This document shows, in pieces, positions 7,780 to 14,622 of a stretch of 28,145 nucleotides of DNA. The DNA comes from SZUA-521 sp041738285 (GTDB lineage: Bacteria; Pseudomonadota; Gammaproteobacteria; Pseudomonadales; Azotimanducaceae): the NCBI GenBank assembly GCA_041738285.1, contig JBGSQB010000083.1, forward strand, positions 1 through 28,145, given 5' to 3'. How positions within the stretch are numbered: the first letter of the stretch is position 1; every line of letters begins with the position of its first letter. A model generated the notes under the pieces. It was given only the letters and a program-made list of their open reading frames with translations, ran no database searches and was not told where the DNA came from. Both the position numbers and the translations under genes were made by a program.

Positions 7780-8654
7780 CAGATCCTCCCGGCGTAGTGA
7801 TCGAGGGTGCGCAGCACGGCCCGTTCATCACCAACCGGCAGGCGAAAAATGCACCGGCTGGCGCCTGTCGCGGCCGCGGCATCGAGGACCGACAACGGTT
7901 GCTGCTCGTCCGCCAGGAAGAACATCGAAACATCCAGTCGATCGGGATCGCGGCCGTGGCGTCGCATACGCTCGCGCACATCGTCGATGCTGCGCTGTGT
8001 GGTTTCGATGTTGAACGTGAGCGGTAGCCAGCCATCGCCATGACGGGCCACCTGCTCGCGGCCGAAGGGCGTGTCGAGGGTGCCGAGCACCACGGGCGGT
8101 CCCGATGGTCGAATGGGTTTTGGGTATTGCCAGAGCGGTGCGAACTGCACGTACTTGCCATCGAAGTGGGCGCGCTCCTGTGACCAGATCGCGCGCAGGG
8201 CCGCCAGCCGCTCGACCGCCTGCGGCCAGCGTGCCTCGAACTCGACGCCGTGATGGCCCATTTCGGCGACGTTCCAGCCGGCGCCGATGCCGAAGATGAA
8301 GCGACCGTCGCTCAGTTGATCGAGGGTCGCCACGGTCTTGGCCAGGTTGATCGGATGGTGTTGGTTGATCAGACAGATACAGGTGCCGAGCAACAGACGC
8401 TCAGTCACAGCCGCGGCGGCAGCGAGGCTCGTGAACGGATCGGACATGTGCCGGTACTCTTCCGGCAGGAACTGTCCGCCGGGCATCTGCGGCATACCGG
8501 TGTTCGGATCGGACTTCCCGTTCGGCACCGGAATGTGTGTGTGCTCAGGCAGCCACAGTGACTCGAAGCCGCGCACTTCCAGCGCGCGCGCGAGACGATC
8601 CGCGCGCATCGTGTACTCGGTGTTGAAGGACATCACGCCGATCTTCATCGTCAT
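7779..8654 (-). CDS. LLM class (F420-dependent-type) oxidoreductase
   Basis: A 291-residue luciferase-like TIM-barrel protein. Signatures are MKIGVMSFNTEYTM at the N-terminus, GFESLWLPEHTHIP, MSDPFTSLAAAAAVTERLLLGT, QHHPINLAKTVATLDQLSDGR and FGIGAGWNVAEM. These resemble the Rv2161c-like group annotated as F420-dependent. The start at 8654 is chosen because it forms a 4-base ATGA overlap with the stop of the tetR-type gene. An ATG two codons later (8648) has the better-placed AAGG and is also possible. Whether the cofactor is F420 or FMN cannot be decided from motifs. Confidence 0.9.
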   Translation of the reverse strand: MTMKIGVMSFNTEYTMRADRLARALEVRGFESLWLPEHTHIPVPNGKSDPNTGMPQMPGGQFLPEEYRHMSDPFTSLAAAAAVTERLLLGTCICLINQHHPINLAKTVATLDQLSDGRFIFGIGAGWNVAEMGHHGVEFEARWPQAVERLAALRAIWSQERAHFDGKYVQFAPLWQYPKPIRPSGPPVVLGTLDTPFGREQVARHGDGWLPLTFNIETTQRSIDDVRERMRRHGRDPDRLDVSMFFLADEQQPLSVLDAAAATGASRCIFRLPVGDERAVLRTLDHYAGRI

Positions 8655-9295
8655 GCCTTCTTCAGTTTCCGTTGTATCGGCACGGCCGCGTTCGCGGGGG
8701 TGATGCCGTGCCACATCATCTGCATGAGCTGGGAGACGAGTTCATCTGCCGACAAGCGCGCGGGATCGAACCACTCCGGCGACCAATTGAGCGCTCCGAG
8801 CAGCAGCATGCGCAGTCCGGACAGATCGAACTCTGGTCTGATCAGGCCGGCATCTCGCGCGTCTTCGAAGAGTTTTGCGTAGAACCGGCCGAACGCGCGC
8901 TGCTTGCGCAGGTGACGCATGCGGATTGCGTCGGGCGTCTGGTGCAGCATGCGCAAGGTCGCAACGGCAAAGTCCGCCTCCTCGAGGAGGTAGGCGAGGT
9001 GGCCCCGAAAGGCGGCTTCGATCCGGTCGAGAGGATTTGCATCGGGTCCTAGTGCATCGACCTGTGCGGTGGCGGAGCGCTGGGCACCCATCACGCCCTC
9101 ATCGAGCACGGCTTCGGCCAGGGCTTCCTTGCTGGCGAAGTGGTAGTAGAGCGAGCCGGCCTGCATGGCGGCGCTGTCGGCGATGTCGCGCAGTGAACTC
9201 GATGCGTAGCCGTGCTGGCGAAAGGCGCTGGCCGCCGCGTGCAGGATGCGATGCCGCGTGCGTTCCGACTTGGGGGCGCCGCTATCTTCGCTCAT
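8651..9295 (-). CDS. TetR/AcrR family transcriptional regulator
   Basis: A 214-residue regulator. The N-terminal TetR DNA-binding domain (residues ~12-60) has RILHAAASAFRQHGY, then the helix-turn-helix SSLRDIADSAAMQAGSLYYHF and KEALAEAVL. The C-terminal half (VATLRMLHQTPDAIRMRHL, MLLLGALNWSPEWF) is the ligand/dimer domain and resembles regulators of lipid and steroid catabolism genes, though the ligand is unknown. It is the first gene of a minus-strand operon and is divergent from the LLM-Rieske operon. The palindrome at 9331-9346 in the 86-base gap is its probable operator, so it likely represses both operons and itself. Confidence 0.93.
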   Translation of the reverse strand: MSEDSGAPKSERTRHRILHAAASAFRQHGYASSSLRDIADSAAMQAGSLYYHFASKEALAEAVLDEGVMGAQRSATAQVDALGPDANPLDRIEAAFRGHLAYLLEEADFAVATLRMLHQTPDAIRMRHLRKQRAFGRFYAKLFEDARDAGLIRPEFDLSGLRMLLLGALNWSPEWFDPARLSADELVSQLMQMMWHGITPANAAVPIQRKLKKA

Positions 9296-9319
9296 GGCAA
9301 ACCATAGGGCTGAGAGGCT

Positions 9320-9348
9320 TGCCCAGTATTCTAACGAGTGTTAGATTC
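9320..9348 (+). promoter_or_regulatory. Predicted sigma70-type promoter of the LLM-Rieske operon
   Basis: TTGCCC (9320-9325) and TAGATT (9343-9348) are separated by 17 bases, each matching four of six consensus positions. It points at the ATG at 9382 and overlaps the opposing promoter almost completely. The operator covers its -10, so regulation would be shared. It is weaker in consensus than the opposing promoter. Confidence 0.45.
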
Positions 9349-9357
9349 GTTGCCAAG
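9329..9357 (-). promoter_or_regulatory. Predicted sigma70-type promoter of the tetR-LLM-SDR operon
   Basis: On the minus strand a TTGGCA -35 (plus bases 9352-9357) is followed after exactly 17 bases by a TAGAAT -10 (plus bases 9329-9334). Each hexamer matches five of six consensus positions. The start codon at 9295 is 33 bases past the -10. The operator palindrome occupies the -10 and the adjacent spacer. Confidence 0.6.
9331..9346. promoter_or_regulatory. Predicted TetR operator palindrome
   Basis: TCTAACGAGTGTTAGA is a perfect 6-base inverted repeat (TCTAAC / GTTAGA) with a 4-base centre, in the gap between the tetR-type gene and the divergent LLM gene. Its left arm overlaps the predicted -10 of the minus-strand promoter (9329-9334), and its right arm overlaps the predicted -10 of the plus-strand promoter (9343-9348). 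One bound dimer could therefore shut both promoters. The palindrome is seen directly; binding by the neighbouring regulator is inferred. Confidence 0.7.
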
Positions 9358-9381
9358 CGTCAGTCGGGTGGGGGGAAGCTC

Positions 9382-10506
9382 ATGCACACGGGACTCGGAC
9401 TCAGCTTTCAGGCATTGGATGGCAAGATCAGCGATGCCGATGTCTATCGGCAGGAGCTGGCGCTCGCGGCGCGCGCGGAAACCGATGGCTTCGAATCCAT
9501 CTGGACGCCGGAGCACCACTTCACCAACTACATGCTCACCCCGAACGTCACTCAATTCCTCAGTTGGGTAGCGGGCCAGACCAAGCAGATCCGGCTCGGC
9601 ACGATGGTCACCGTATTGCCATGGCATGACCCGGTGCGGGTCGCCGAGAGTTTCATTCTGCTCGACCATCTGTCCCAGGGACGCGCGATTCTCGGCATCG
9701 GGCGTGGCCTCGGCCGCGTCGAGTTCGATGCGTTCAGGGCCGAAATGGGTGAGTCGCGGCGACGCTTTACCGAGTATGCAGATGCCATCATCAACGGCCT
9801 CGAAAGCGGCGTCATGGAATACGACGGTGAGTTCTACAACCAGCCGCGCTTCGAATTGCGGCCGCGTCCCTTTGCCAGTTTCAAGGGCCGTACCTTCGCT
9901 TCCGCCATTTCGCCCTATTCCCTCGATCTGATGGCGAAGCTCGGAGTTGGTGTAATGGTGATCGCACAAAAGCCCTGGGAACTCGTGCAGGAGGAACTCG
10001 CGGGCTATCGAAATCGCTTCCGGGAGCTCAACGGCAGCGAAGCACCGAAACCGATCCTCGCGCTGTTTGTCGGTGTCAGTGAGGACTCGGCGGAAGCGCA
10101 GCGCATGCGCAGTCAGTATCTGCAGCGGTACGCCCGCTCTACCGTGGAACACTACGAATTCCAGAATCAGAAGTTCGCCGAGATCGAAGGCTACGAGTAC
10201 TACGCGGGCCTTGCGCGCAACATCGCAAAGCACGGCCTGGAGAAGTTCAATGGATTTCTCGCCGACCTGCAGGTGTGGGGCACGCCGGAGCAGGTCGTCG
10301 CGAAGATTCTGGAGAACGTCGAGAAATGCAATGCAGGCGCGCTGATCATCCAACCACGCTTCGGCGGCATGGAAGCGGACGTAGCCGAGAAGAACTATCG
10401 TCTGTTCGTCGAACGCGTATTGCCGGTGCTCAAGTCCCATGATGTGGGCGGCGATATCGGTGTGCTGCACGATGCAGTGCCGCTCAAGCAAGCCGGCATG
10501 CGCTGA
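9382..10506 (+). CDS. LLM class flavin-dependent monooxygenase (luciferase-like)
   Basis: A 374-residue protein starting at ATG 9382 behind GGGGGAAG. Luciferase-like signatures are GLGLSFQALDGKISDADVY, AETDGFESIWTPEHHF, IRLGTMVTVLPWHDPVRVAES, LLDHLSQGRAILGIGRGLGRVEFDAF and WGTPEQVVAKILENVEKC. It would use reduced FMN (or F420) to oxygenate or reduce a substrate and may need a separate flavin reductase, which is not in the window. It is the first gene of a four-gene plus-strand operon under the predicted TetR operator and is only distantly similar to the LLM protein across the divergent promoter. The substrate is unknown. Confidence 0.92.
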   Translation: MHTGLGLSFQALDGKISDADVYRQELALAARAETDGFESIWTPEHHFTNYMLTPNVTQFLSWVAGQTKQIRLGTMVTVLPWHDPVRVAESFILLDHLSQGRAILGIGRGLGRVEFDAFRAEMGESRRRFTEYADAIINGLESGVMEYDGEFYNQPRFELRPRPFASFKGRTFASAISPYSLDLMAKLGVGVMVIAQKPWELVQEELAGYRNRFRELNGSEAPKPILALFVGVSEDSAEAQRMRSQYLQRYARSTVEHYEFQNQKFAEIEGYEYYAGLARNIAKHGLEKFNGFLADLQVWGTPEQVVAKILENVEKCNAGALIIQPRFGGMEADVAEKNYRLFVERVLPVLKSHDVGGDIGVLHDAVPLKQAGMR

Positions 10507-10516
10507 AGCCACGGCG

Positions 10517-11683
10517 ATGCAGCTGTCTACGCAACGTGCGCTGATCGAGCGCTTCGCTGCCCACCGCGATGCCGGCACCACAGACTTCTCATCACATGCA
10601 CTGCGCGTGCCCGCGAGTCACTACACCGATCCGGCGCAGACCGCGATCGAAGTACGCGAACTCTTCAAACGTCGGCCTCTGCTCGTTGCGTTGACGCCCG
10701 ATCTGCCGGAACCTGGCAGCTATGTGACTCACGAGGCGGGCGACGTGAGTCTGCTGCTGGTGCGCGATGACGATGGCCGCGCGCGGGCGTTCATCAATGC
10801 GTGCCGGCACCGAGGGGCGCGCATTGCCGAAGGCCGGGGATCCAAGCGCAGCTTTTCTTGTCCCTTCCACGCCTGGAACTACGGCCGCGACGGTCGCGTC
10901 ATCGCGCGGCCGAACAGTTGCGGCGGCTTCGATGGCATCGACGATTCGTTCGCTACGCTGCGCGAAGTACCCAGCTTCGAGACCACCGGGCTCATCTTCG
11001 TGCTGCTGGAAGGCGATGACATCGAGGTCAAGGTCAATGAGCTGGTGGGCGGTGTGCTCGACGATCTGACCGGTTATCGAATCGGCGAGACGAACCACTT
11101 CGGTGGCCAGTCGACCCAGCGCAGTTGCAACTACAAGTTCATCATCGACGGCTTCACCGAGTCCTACCACATCAAGGCGCTGCACAAGGAAACGATTGCG
11201 CCGTACTACTACACCCATCCGGCGCTGACCGATTCGTTCGGCCCGACGGTGCGCATGATCGGTGTGCGCAGCAGCATCGACAAGGAGTTCGCCAAGCCCG
11301 CCGACTCGCGCCGGTTGTTGCCGCACGGCACCACGCAGTACCTCATACCGCCCAACGTGGTGCTCACCCATCAGGTCGACCATGTGCAGTTGTGGCAGGT
11401 TTATCCAGTAAACGGCGCACCAGATGAGTGTCGCATCAACTTCAATCTGTACTGGCCATCGCCGATGGATGCGGAGGCGCAGCGCAAGAGTAAGTTCAAC
11501 ATCGACGTGATCTGGAAAGTGACCAGTGAGGAAGATTTTCCGCAGAGCCTCGCCATTCACCGCAATCTCGCCAGTGGCGCGATCGGCGAGCTCGTGTTCG
11601 GCCGCAACGAACCCGCCCTGATTCACTATCACGAGCAGATCGCCAAGGCGATAGGCAGCGGCGCGCTGCGTCGTGCAGACTAG
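10517..11683 (+). CDS. Aromatic-ring-hydroxylating-type Rieske oxygenase, alpha subunit
   Basis: A 388-residue protein. The Rieske [2Fe-2S] ligands are CRH (C96, H98) and CPFH (C115, H118). The mononuclear iron site is the DGFTESYHIKALH segment with H218 and H223, and a likely carboxylate D340 in EEDF. One protein carries both domains, as in Rieske alpha subunits; no beta subunit, ferredoxin or reductase gene is nearby, so electron transfer proteins must come from elsewhere. It lies ten bases after the LLM gene. Such enzymes hydroxylate aromatic rings, demethylate methoxy groups or hydroxylate steroids; the substrate here is open. Confidence 0.93.
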   Translation: MQLSTQRALIERFAAHRDAGTTDFSSHALRVPASHYTDPAQTAIEVRELFKRRPLLVALTPDLPEPGSYVTHEAGDVSLLLVRDDDGRARAFINACRHRGARIAEGRGSKRSFSCPFHAWNYGRDGRVIARPNSCGGFDGIDDSFATLREVPSFETTGLIFVLLEGDDIEVKVNELVGGVLDDLTGYRIGETNHFGGQSTQRSCNYKFIIDGFTESYHIKALHKETIAPYYYTHPALTDSFGPTVRMIGVRSSIDKEFAKPADSRRLLPHGTTQYLIPPNVVLTHQVDHVQLWQVYPVNGAPDECRINFNLYWPSPMDAEAQRKSKFNIDVIWKVTSEEDFPQSLAIHRNLASGAIGELVFGRNEPALIHYHEQIAKAIGSGALRRAD

Positions 11684-11712
11684 GGCTTCTTCGCAATGAC
11701 AGAACACACGCC

Positions 11713-12837
11713 ATGCTGAACAAACTCGACGACTTCCCGATTCACCAGACGCCGGAGCCGGTCGCACATCCGGCGACGAGCGATCGCAACGTCTACGACC
11801 GCACCTGGTTCAACGGCTATGCCAACGACGGGTCGTACTACTTCGGCATTGGCATGGCGGTGTATCCCCACCGCGGCATCCTCGACTGCGCGTTCAGCGT
11901 GGTGCAGCCTGGCGGACGACAGCACTGCTTCTATGGCTCGCGGCGGGCGCCACTGGAGCGCACCGACATGCGGGTCGGACCATTTCGAATCGAAGTCATC
12001 GAGCCGCTGAAGCGCACGCGAGTCGTGCTCGATAGCAACGACAGCGGCATGACCTGCGATCTCACCTTTTCGACTCGCACCGCGGCGATTCAGGAAGCAC
12101 GTCAGACACTGTGGTCGGGCACGCGGCGGGCCATGGATGCCACGCGCTTCGATCAGTTCGGCAGCTGGACGGGCACAGTCACGCATCCGGAAGGCACGAT
12201 CAAGGTGGATCCGGCGCAGTGCCGTGGCACCAAGGATCGCTCCTGGGGTGTGCGCGGCGTGGGCGAGCCGGAAACCGGCGGCGCGCCGAATGTACCGCGC
12301 GGCATCTTCTTTCTGTGGGCGCCGCTGTTCTGGGACGACCACATCACCCACGCGATCTTCTTCGACGGACAGGATGGCGAGGCGTTGGTGCGCGAAGGCA
12401 TCGTCGCGCCGTTGTACGACTCGGCGTCGGACGTTCCGGAGCTGGAGCAAACTGCCGATGAGCGGATGGCGACGGCGCGCCACCGAGTGAGCTACCACCG
12501 TGGCACGCGCTTGGCGTCCTCGGCCGAGATCGACCTCGTCAGCCGCGCCGGCGACACGCGCACCATTGCGCTCGAGCCGATTCTCAAATTTCAGATGAAG
12601 GGTCTCGGCTACGGGCACCCCGAGTGGGGGCAGGGCATGTGGAAGGGCGAACTCGCACTGGGTGGTGAGTCGTTCGATCCGCGCCAGCTCGATCTGCTCG
12701 CCCGCGAGAACCTGCACGTGCAGCAGGTGGTGCGTGCCACTGACGGCAGCCGCACTGGCATTGGTGTGCTCGAGCAGATTGTCGTCGGGCCCTATGCACC
12801 TGCGGGTTTCGAGCAGTTCTTCGATGGCGCCAAGTAA
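11713..12837 (+). CDS. Conserved uncharacterised protein of the Rieske operon
   Basis: A 374-residue protein I cannot place with certainty. It lacks a signal peptide and membrane segments. Visible features are an aromatic-rich N-terminus (RTWFNGYANDGSYYFGIGM), many beta-strand-like stretches (FRIEVIEPLKRTRVVLDSN), a charged DRSWGVRGVGEPE motif, GIFFLWAPLFWDDHITHAIFF, and a C-terminal GYGHPEWGQGMWKGEL. The DRSWGVR motif and strand pattern recall lipocalin-like AttH/CrtC-type or DUF7064/DUF7065 proteins found beside Rieske and kinase genes; that link is from memory and weak. Its 3' end overlaps the next gene by 14 bases, implying a shared pathway. Confidence 0.75.
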   Translation: MLNKLDDFPIHQTPEPVAHPATSDRNVYDRTWFNGYANDGSYYFGIGMAVYPHRGILDCAFSVVQPGGRQHCFYGSRRAPLERTDMRVGPFRIEVIEPLKRTRVVLDSNDSGMTCDLTFSTRTAAIQEARQTLWSGTRRAMDATRFDQFGSWTGTVTHPEGTIKVDPAQCRGTKDRSWGVRGVGEPETGGAPNVPRGIFFLWAPLFWDDHITHAIFFDGQDGEALVREGIVAPLYDSASDVPELEQTADERMATARHRVSYHRGTRLASSAEIDLVSRAGDTRTIALEPILKFQMKGLGYGHPEWGQGMWKGELALGGESFDPRQLDLLARENLHVQQVVRATDGSRTGIGVLEQIVVGPYAPAGFEQFFDGAK

Positions 12838-13915
12838 CTCGCGCACGATTCCGACGCCAGATTCGATCGACGCCAACTGGCTGACGGATCAACTGCGTCG
12901 CGCCGGACATGCAGGCGTCGATGTGCGCGACTTCAAGCGTACCCAGATCGGCACGGGTCAGATCGGCAAGTGCGTGCGATTTGCCATGCAGCTCACTGGG
13001 GCGGACGAGTCAGTACCGCGCAGTCTCGTCGGCAAGTTTCCCTCGGATGATGAAGTCAGCAGGGCAACCGGTGTCGGGCTGCGCAACTACTATCGTGAAG
13101 TGAGTTTCTACCGGGAACTAGCGCCGAAGCTGACCATCCGAACACCGCGCTGCTACTTTGCGGACATCATCGATGAGGGCCCCGAGTTCGCTCTGCTGCT
13201 GGAAGACTTGAGCCCCGCGCAGCAGGGCGATCAGCTAGGGGGATGCTCCGCCGATGTTGCGCGCGCCTCGGTACTGGAATTGATCGGCCTGCAGGCGCCG
13301 ACCTGGTGCGATGCGTCGCTGCAACGGTTCGATTGGCTCACTGCGCCGAGCGGTGGTCCCATCGCTGACATGATGGGGTTGTACGCACAGTTGCTGCCGG
13401 GCTTTCTAGATCGCTACGGTGGCCAGCTCCAGAAGGATCAGATCGCCATCATCTCCAAGGTGGCAACGTCGCCCAAGTGTCCGCTGTACGCCGCGCTCGA
13501 CACGCCATTCTGTCTCGAGCACGTCGACTATCGGCTCGACAATATGCTGATCGATTCCCGTACCACGCCGCCGCGCGTCACCGTGGTCGACTGGCAGAGC
13601 GTCAAGATCGGCAAGCCCCTGAACGATGTAGCGTATTTCCTCGGCGCCGGGTTGCCGCCGGAGGTGCGCCGCGAGGCCGAGCAGGAGATCGTTCGGGACT
13701 ATCACCGGACCCTGCTGGCGGCAGGCGTGACAGACTTCGACTGGAACGCGTGCTGGTTGGCATATCGGCGTGGATCATTCGCGGGCTTCGGAGTAACTGT
13801 CATCGCGTCGATGATCGTGCAGCAGACGACCCGAGGGGATCAGATGTTCGTGACCATGGCCCAGCGCCACAGTCGGCATGCGCTGGACCTTGGCGCTGAA
13901 GAGTTCCTGATTTGA
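12824..13915 (+). CDS. APH-fold phosphotransferase family protein
   Basis: A 363-residue kinase-fold protein starting at ATG 12824, inside the last 14 bases of the preceding gene. A candidate ATP-binding lysine is in LVGKFP (K71), and a conserved acidic residue is in YYREVSFY (E92). The catalytic loop is LEHVDYRLDNM with H233, D235 and N240, and the metal segment is VVDWQSVKIG with D256. The loop reads HVD where relatives usually have HGD, but the catalytic Asp and Asn are present. Family members phosphorylate small hydroxyl compounds, and in catabolic operons they may activate a hydroxylated substrate made by the oxygenases; that role is inferred. This is the last gene of the LLM-Rieske operon proper. 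Confidence 0.85.
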   Translation: MAPSNSRTIPTPDSIDANWLTDQLRRAGHAGVDVRDFKRTQIGTGQIGKCVRFAMQLTGADESVPRSLVGKFPSDDEVSRATGVGLRNYYREVSFYRELAPKLTIRTPRCYFADIIDEGPEFALLLEDLSPAQQGDQLGGCSADVARASVLELIGLQAPTWCDASLQRFDWLTAPSGGPIADMMGLYAQLLPGFLDRYGGQLQKDQIAIISKVATSPKCPLYAALDTPFCLEHVDYRLDNMLIDSRTTPPRVTVVDWQSVKIGKPLNDVAYFLGAGLPPEVRREAEQEIVRDYHRTLLAAGVTDFDWNACWLAYRRGSFAGFGVTVIASMIVQQTTRGDQMFVTMAQRHSRHALDLGAEEFLI

Positions 13916-13940
13916 ATGCCTACCGTGGAGTGAGGTGAAC

Positions 13941-14231
13941 GTGAGACTGAGTGCAGGTCTTGTGTTTGTGGCGACACTCGCGTTCGCGCAATGCGCCTTG
14001 GCGGATGCAGAGAACGCCGATGCAAAGGTGCAACAGGCCGTGGCGAATCAGACGAAATCGGACGACAACGAGGTCGTTTGCAAGAAAGAGAAAATCATCG
14101 GATCGATGATTCCGAAGAAGACCTGTACAACAAAAAGAGAGCTGCGGGAGGTACGCGAAGCATCCCAGGATGCGTTGCAGGAGATTCAGCGCAATACGAC
14201 AAGCTCCGGCGGTGGACTGGGAGAGGGTTGA
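13941..14231 (+). CDS. Small exported protein with IGSMIP motif, copy 1
   Basis: A 96-residue protein. The signal peptide (residues ~1-21, MRLSAGLVFVATLAFAQCALA) is followed by a polar linker, then a short conserved block: C47, IGSMIP (53-58), C62, TK, and a charged helix with RE.SQ.AL..I.R. Two cysteines 15 residues apart could form a disulphide in the periplasm. The GTG at 13941 has GAGG five bases upstream; the in-frame GTG at 13935 is an alternative. It is followed at 14326 by a clear paralogue. Function is unknown; it belongs to a kind of small secreted di-cysteine protein that I recall as common but uncharacterised in proteobacteria. Confidence 0.78.
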   Translation: MRLSAGLVFVATLAFAQCALADAENADAKVQQAVANQTKSDDNEVVCKKEKIIGSMIPKKTCTTKRELREVREASQDALQEIQRNTTSSGGGLGEG

Positions 14232-14325
14232 TACGCAGCCGCCCTCGGTGCCCGGGCGAGAACCCGTCTGGACAGCGGCCACGGTTCGGCGAACAATGAC
14301 TTGCTATCGCAAGAGGGGCACGCCC

Positions 14326-14610
14326 ATGGAGCCGTGGCAATTCGCCGTGCTTTTGGTGGCGTTCAATGCCGCGCCGGCGCTTGCACAGACGCCTGCCAGC
14401 GAAACCGACGTACACCCCATCAAGCTGGGCAAAGTAAATCCCAGTGACATGCAGGTGACATGCACGACCGAGCGGTCGATCGGTTCGATGATTCCCAGCC
14501 GCGTCTGTAGAACGAAGGCGCAGGAGCGCCAGGATCGCGAAAGCTCGCAGGCAGCGTTGGAGCAGATTCGACGCAGCAGTTCGATCAAGGTCCGTAGCGC
14601 CGAACGCTGA
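14326..14610 (+). CDS. Small exported protein with IGSMIP motif, copy 2
   Basis: A 94-residue protein starting at ATG 14326 with AGAGGGG seven bases upstream. The signal peptide covers residues ~1-20 (AVLLVAFNAAPALA, cleavage near AQ). The C-terminal block matches copy 1: C46, IGSMIP (52-57), C61, TK, then RE.SQ.AL..I.R. The two cysteines have the same 15-residue spacing. Signal peptide and linker differ from copy 1, so only the Cys-helix block is conserved. It ends 12 bases before the convergent sulfatase stop. Function is unknown. Confidence 0.8.
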   Translation: MEPWQFAVLLVAFNAAPALAQTPASETDVHPIKLGKVNPSDMQVTCTTERSIGSMIPSRVCRTKAQERQDRESSQAALEQIRRSSSIKVRSAER

Positions 14611-14622
14611 CGCCAGACCTGC

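Noticed and set aside
8875..9381. In-frame upstream extension of the plus-strand LLM gene to 543 residues
   Set aside because: The extension runs antisense through the TetR gene and the operator; the ATG at 9382 has a strong Shine-Dalgarno and a family-typical N-terminus.
9331..11767. Long minus-strand open frames (9331-10581 and 10592-11767) opposite the LLM and Rieske genes
   Set aside because: They are antisense to genes with clear family motifs, carry no motifs of their own, and are expected in high-GC coding DNA.
11680..12876. 398-residue minus-strand frame opposite the uncharacterised operon gene
   Set aside because: The plus-strand frame is preferred because it is in operon order, overlaps the kinase start and has a protein-like composition; the antisense frame is Arg/His/Ala-rich.
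13941..14610. The two small tandem proteins as a toxin-antitoxin pair
   Set aside because: Both have signal peptides and are paralogues of each other, which does not fit a toxin with a cytoplasmic antitoxin.
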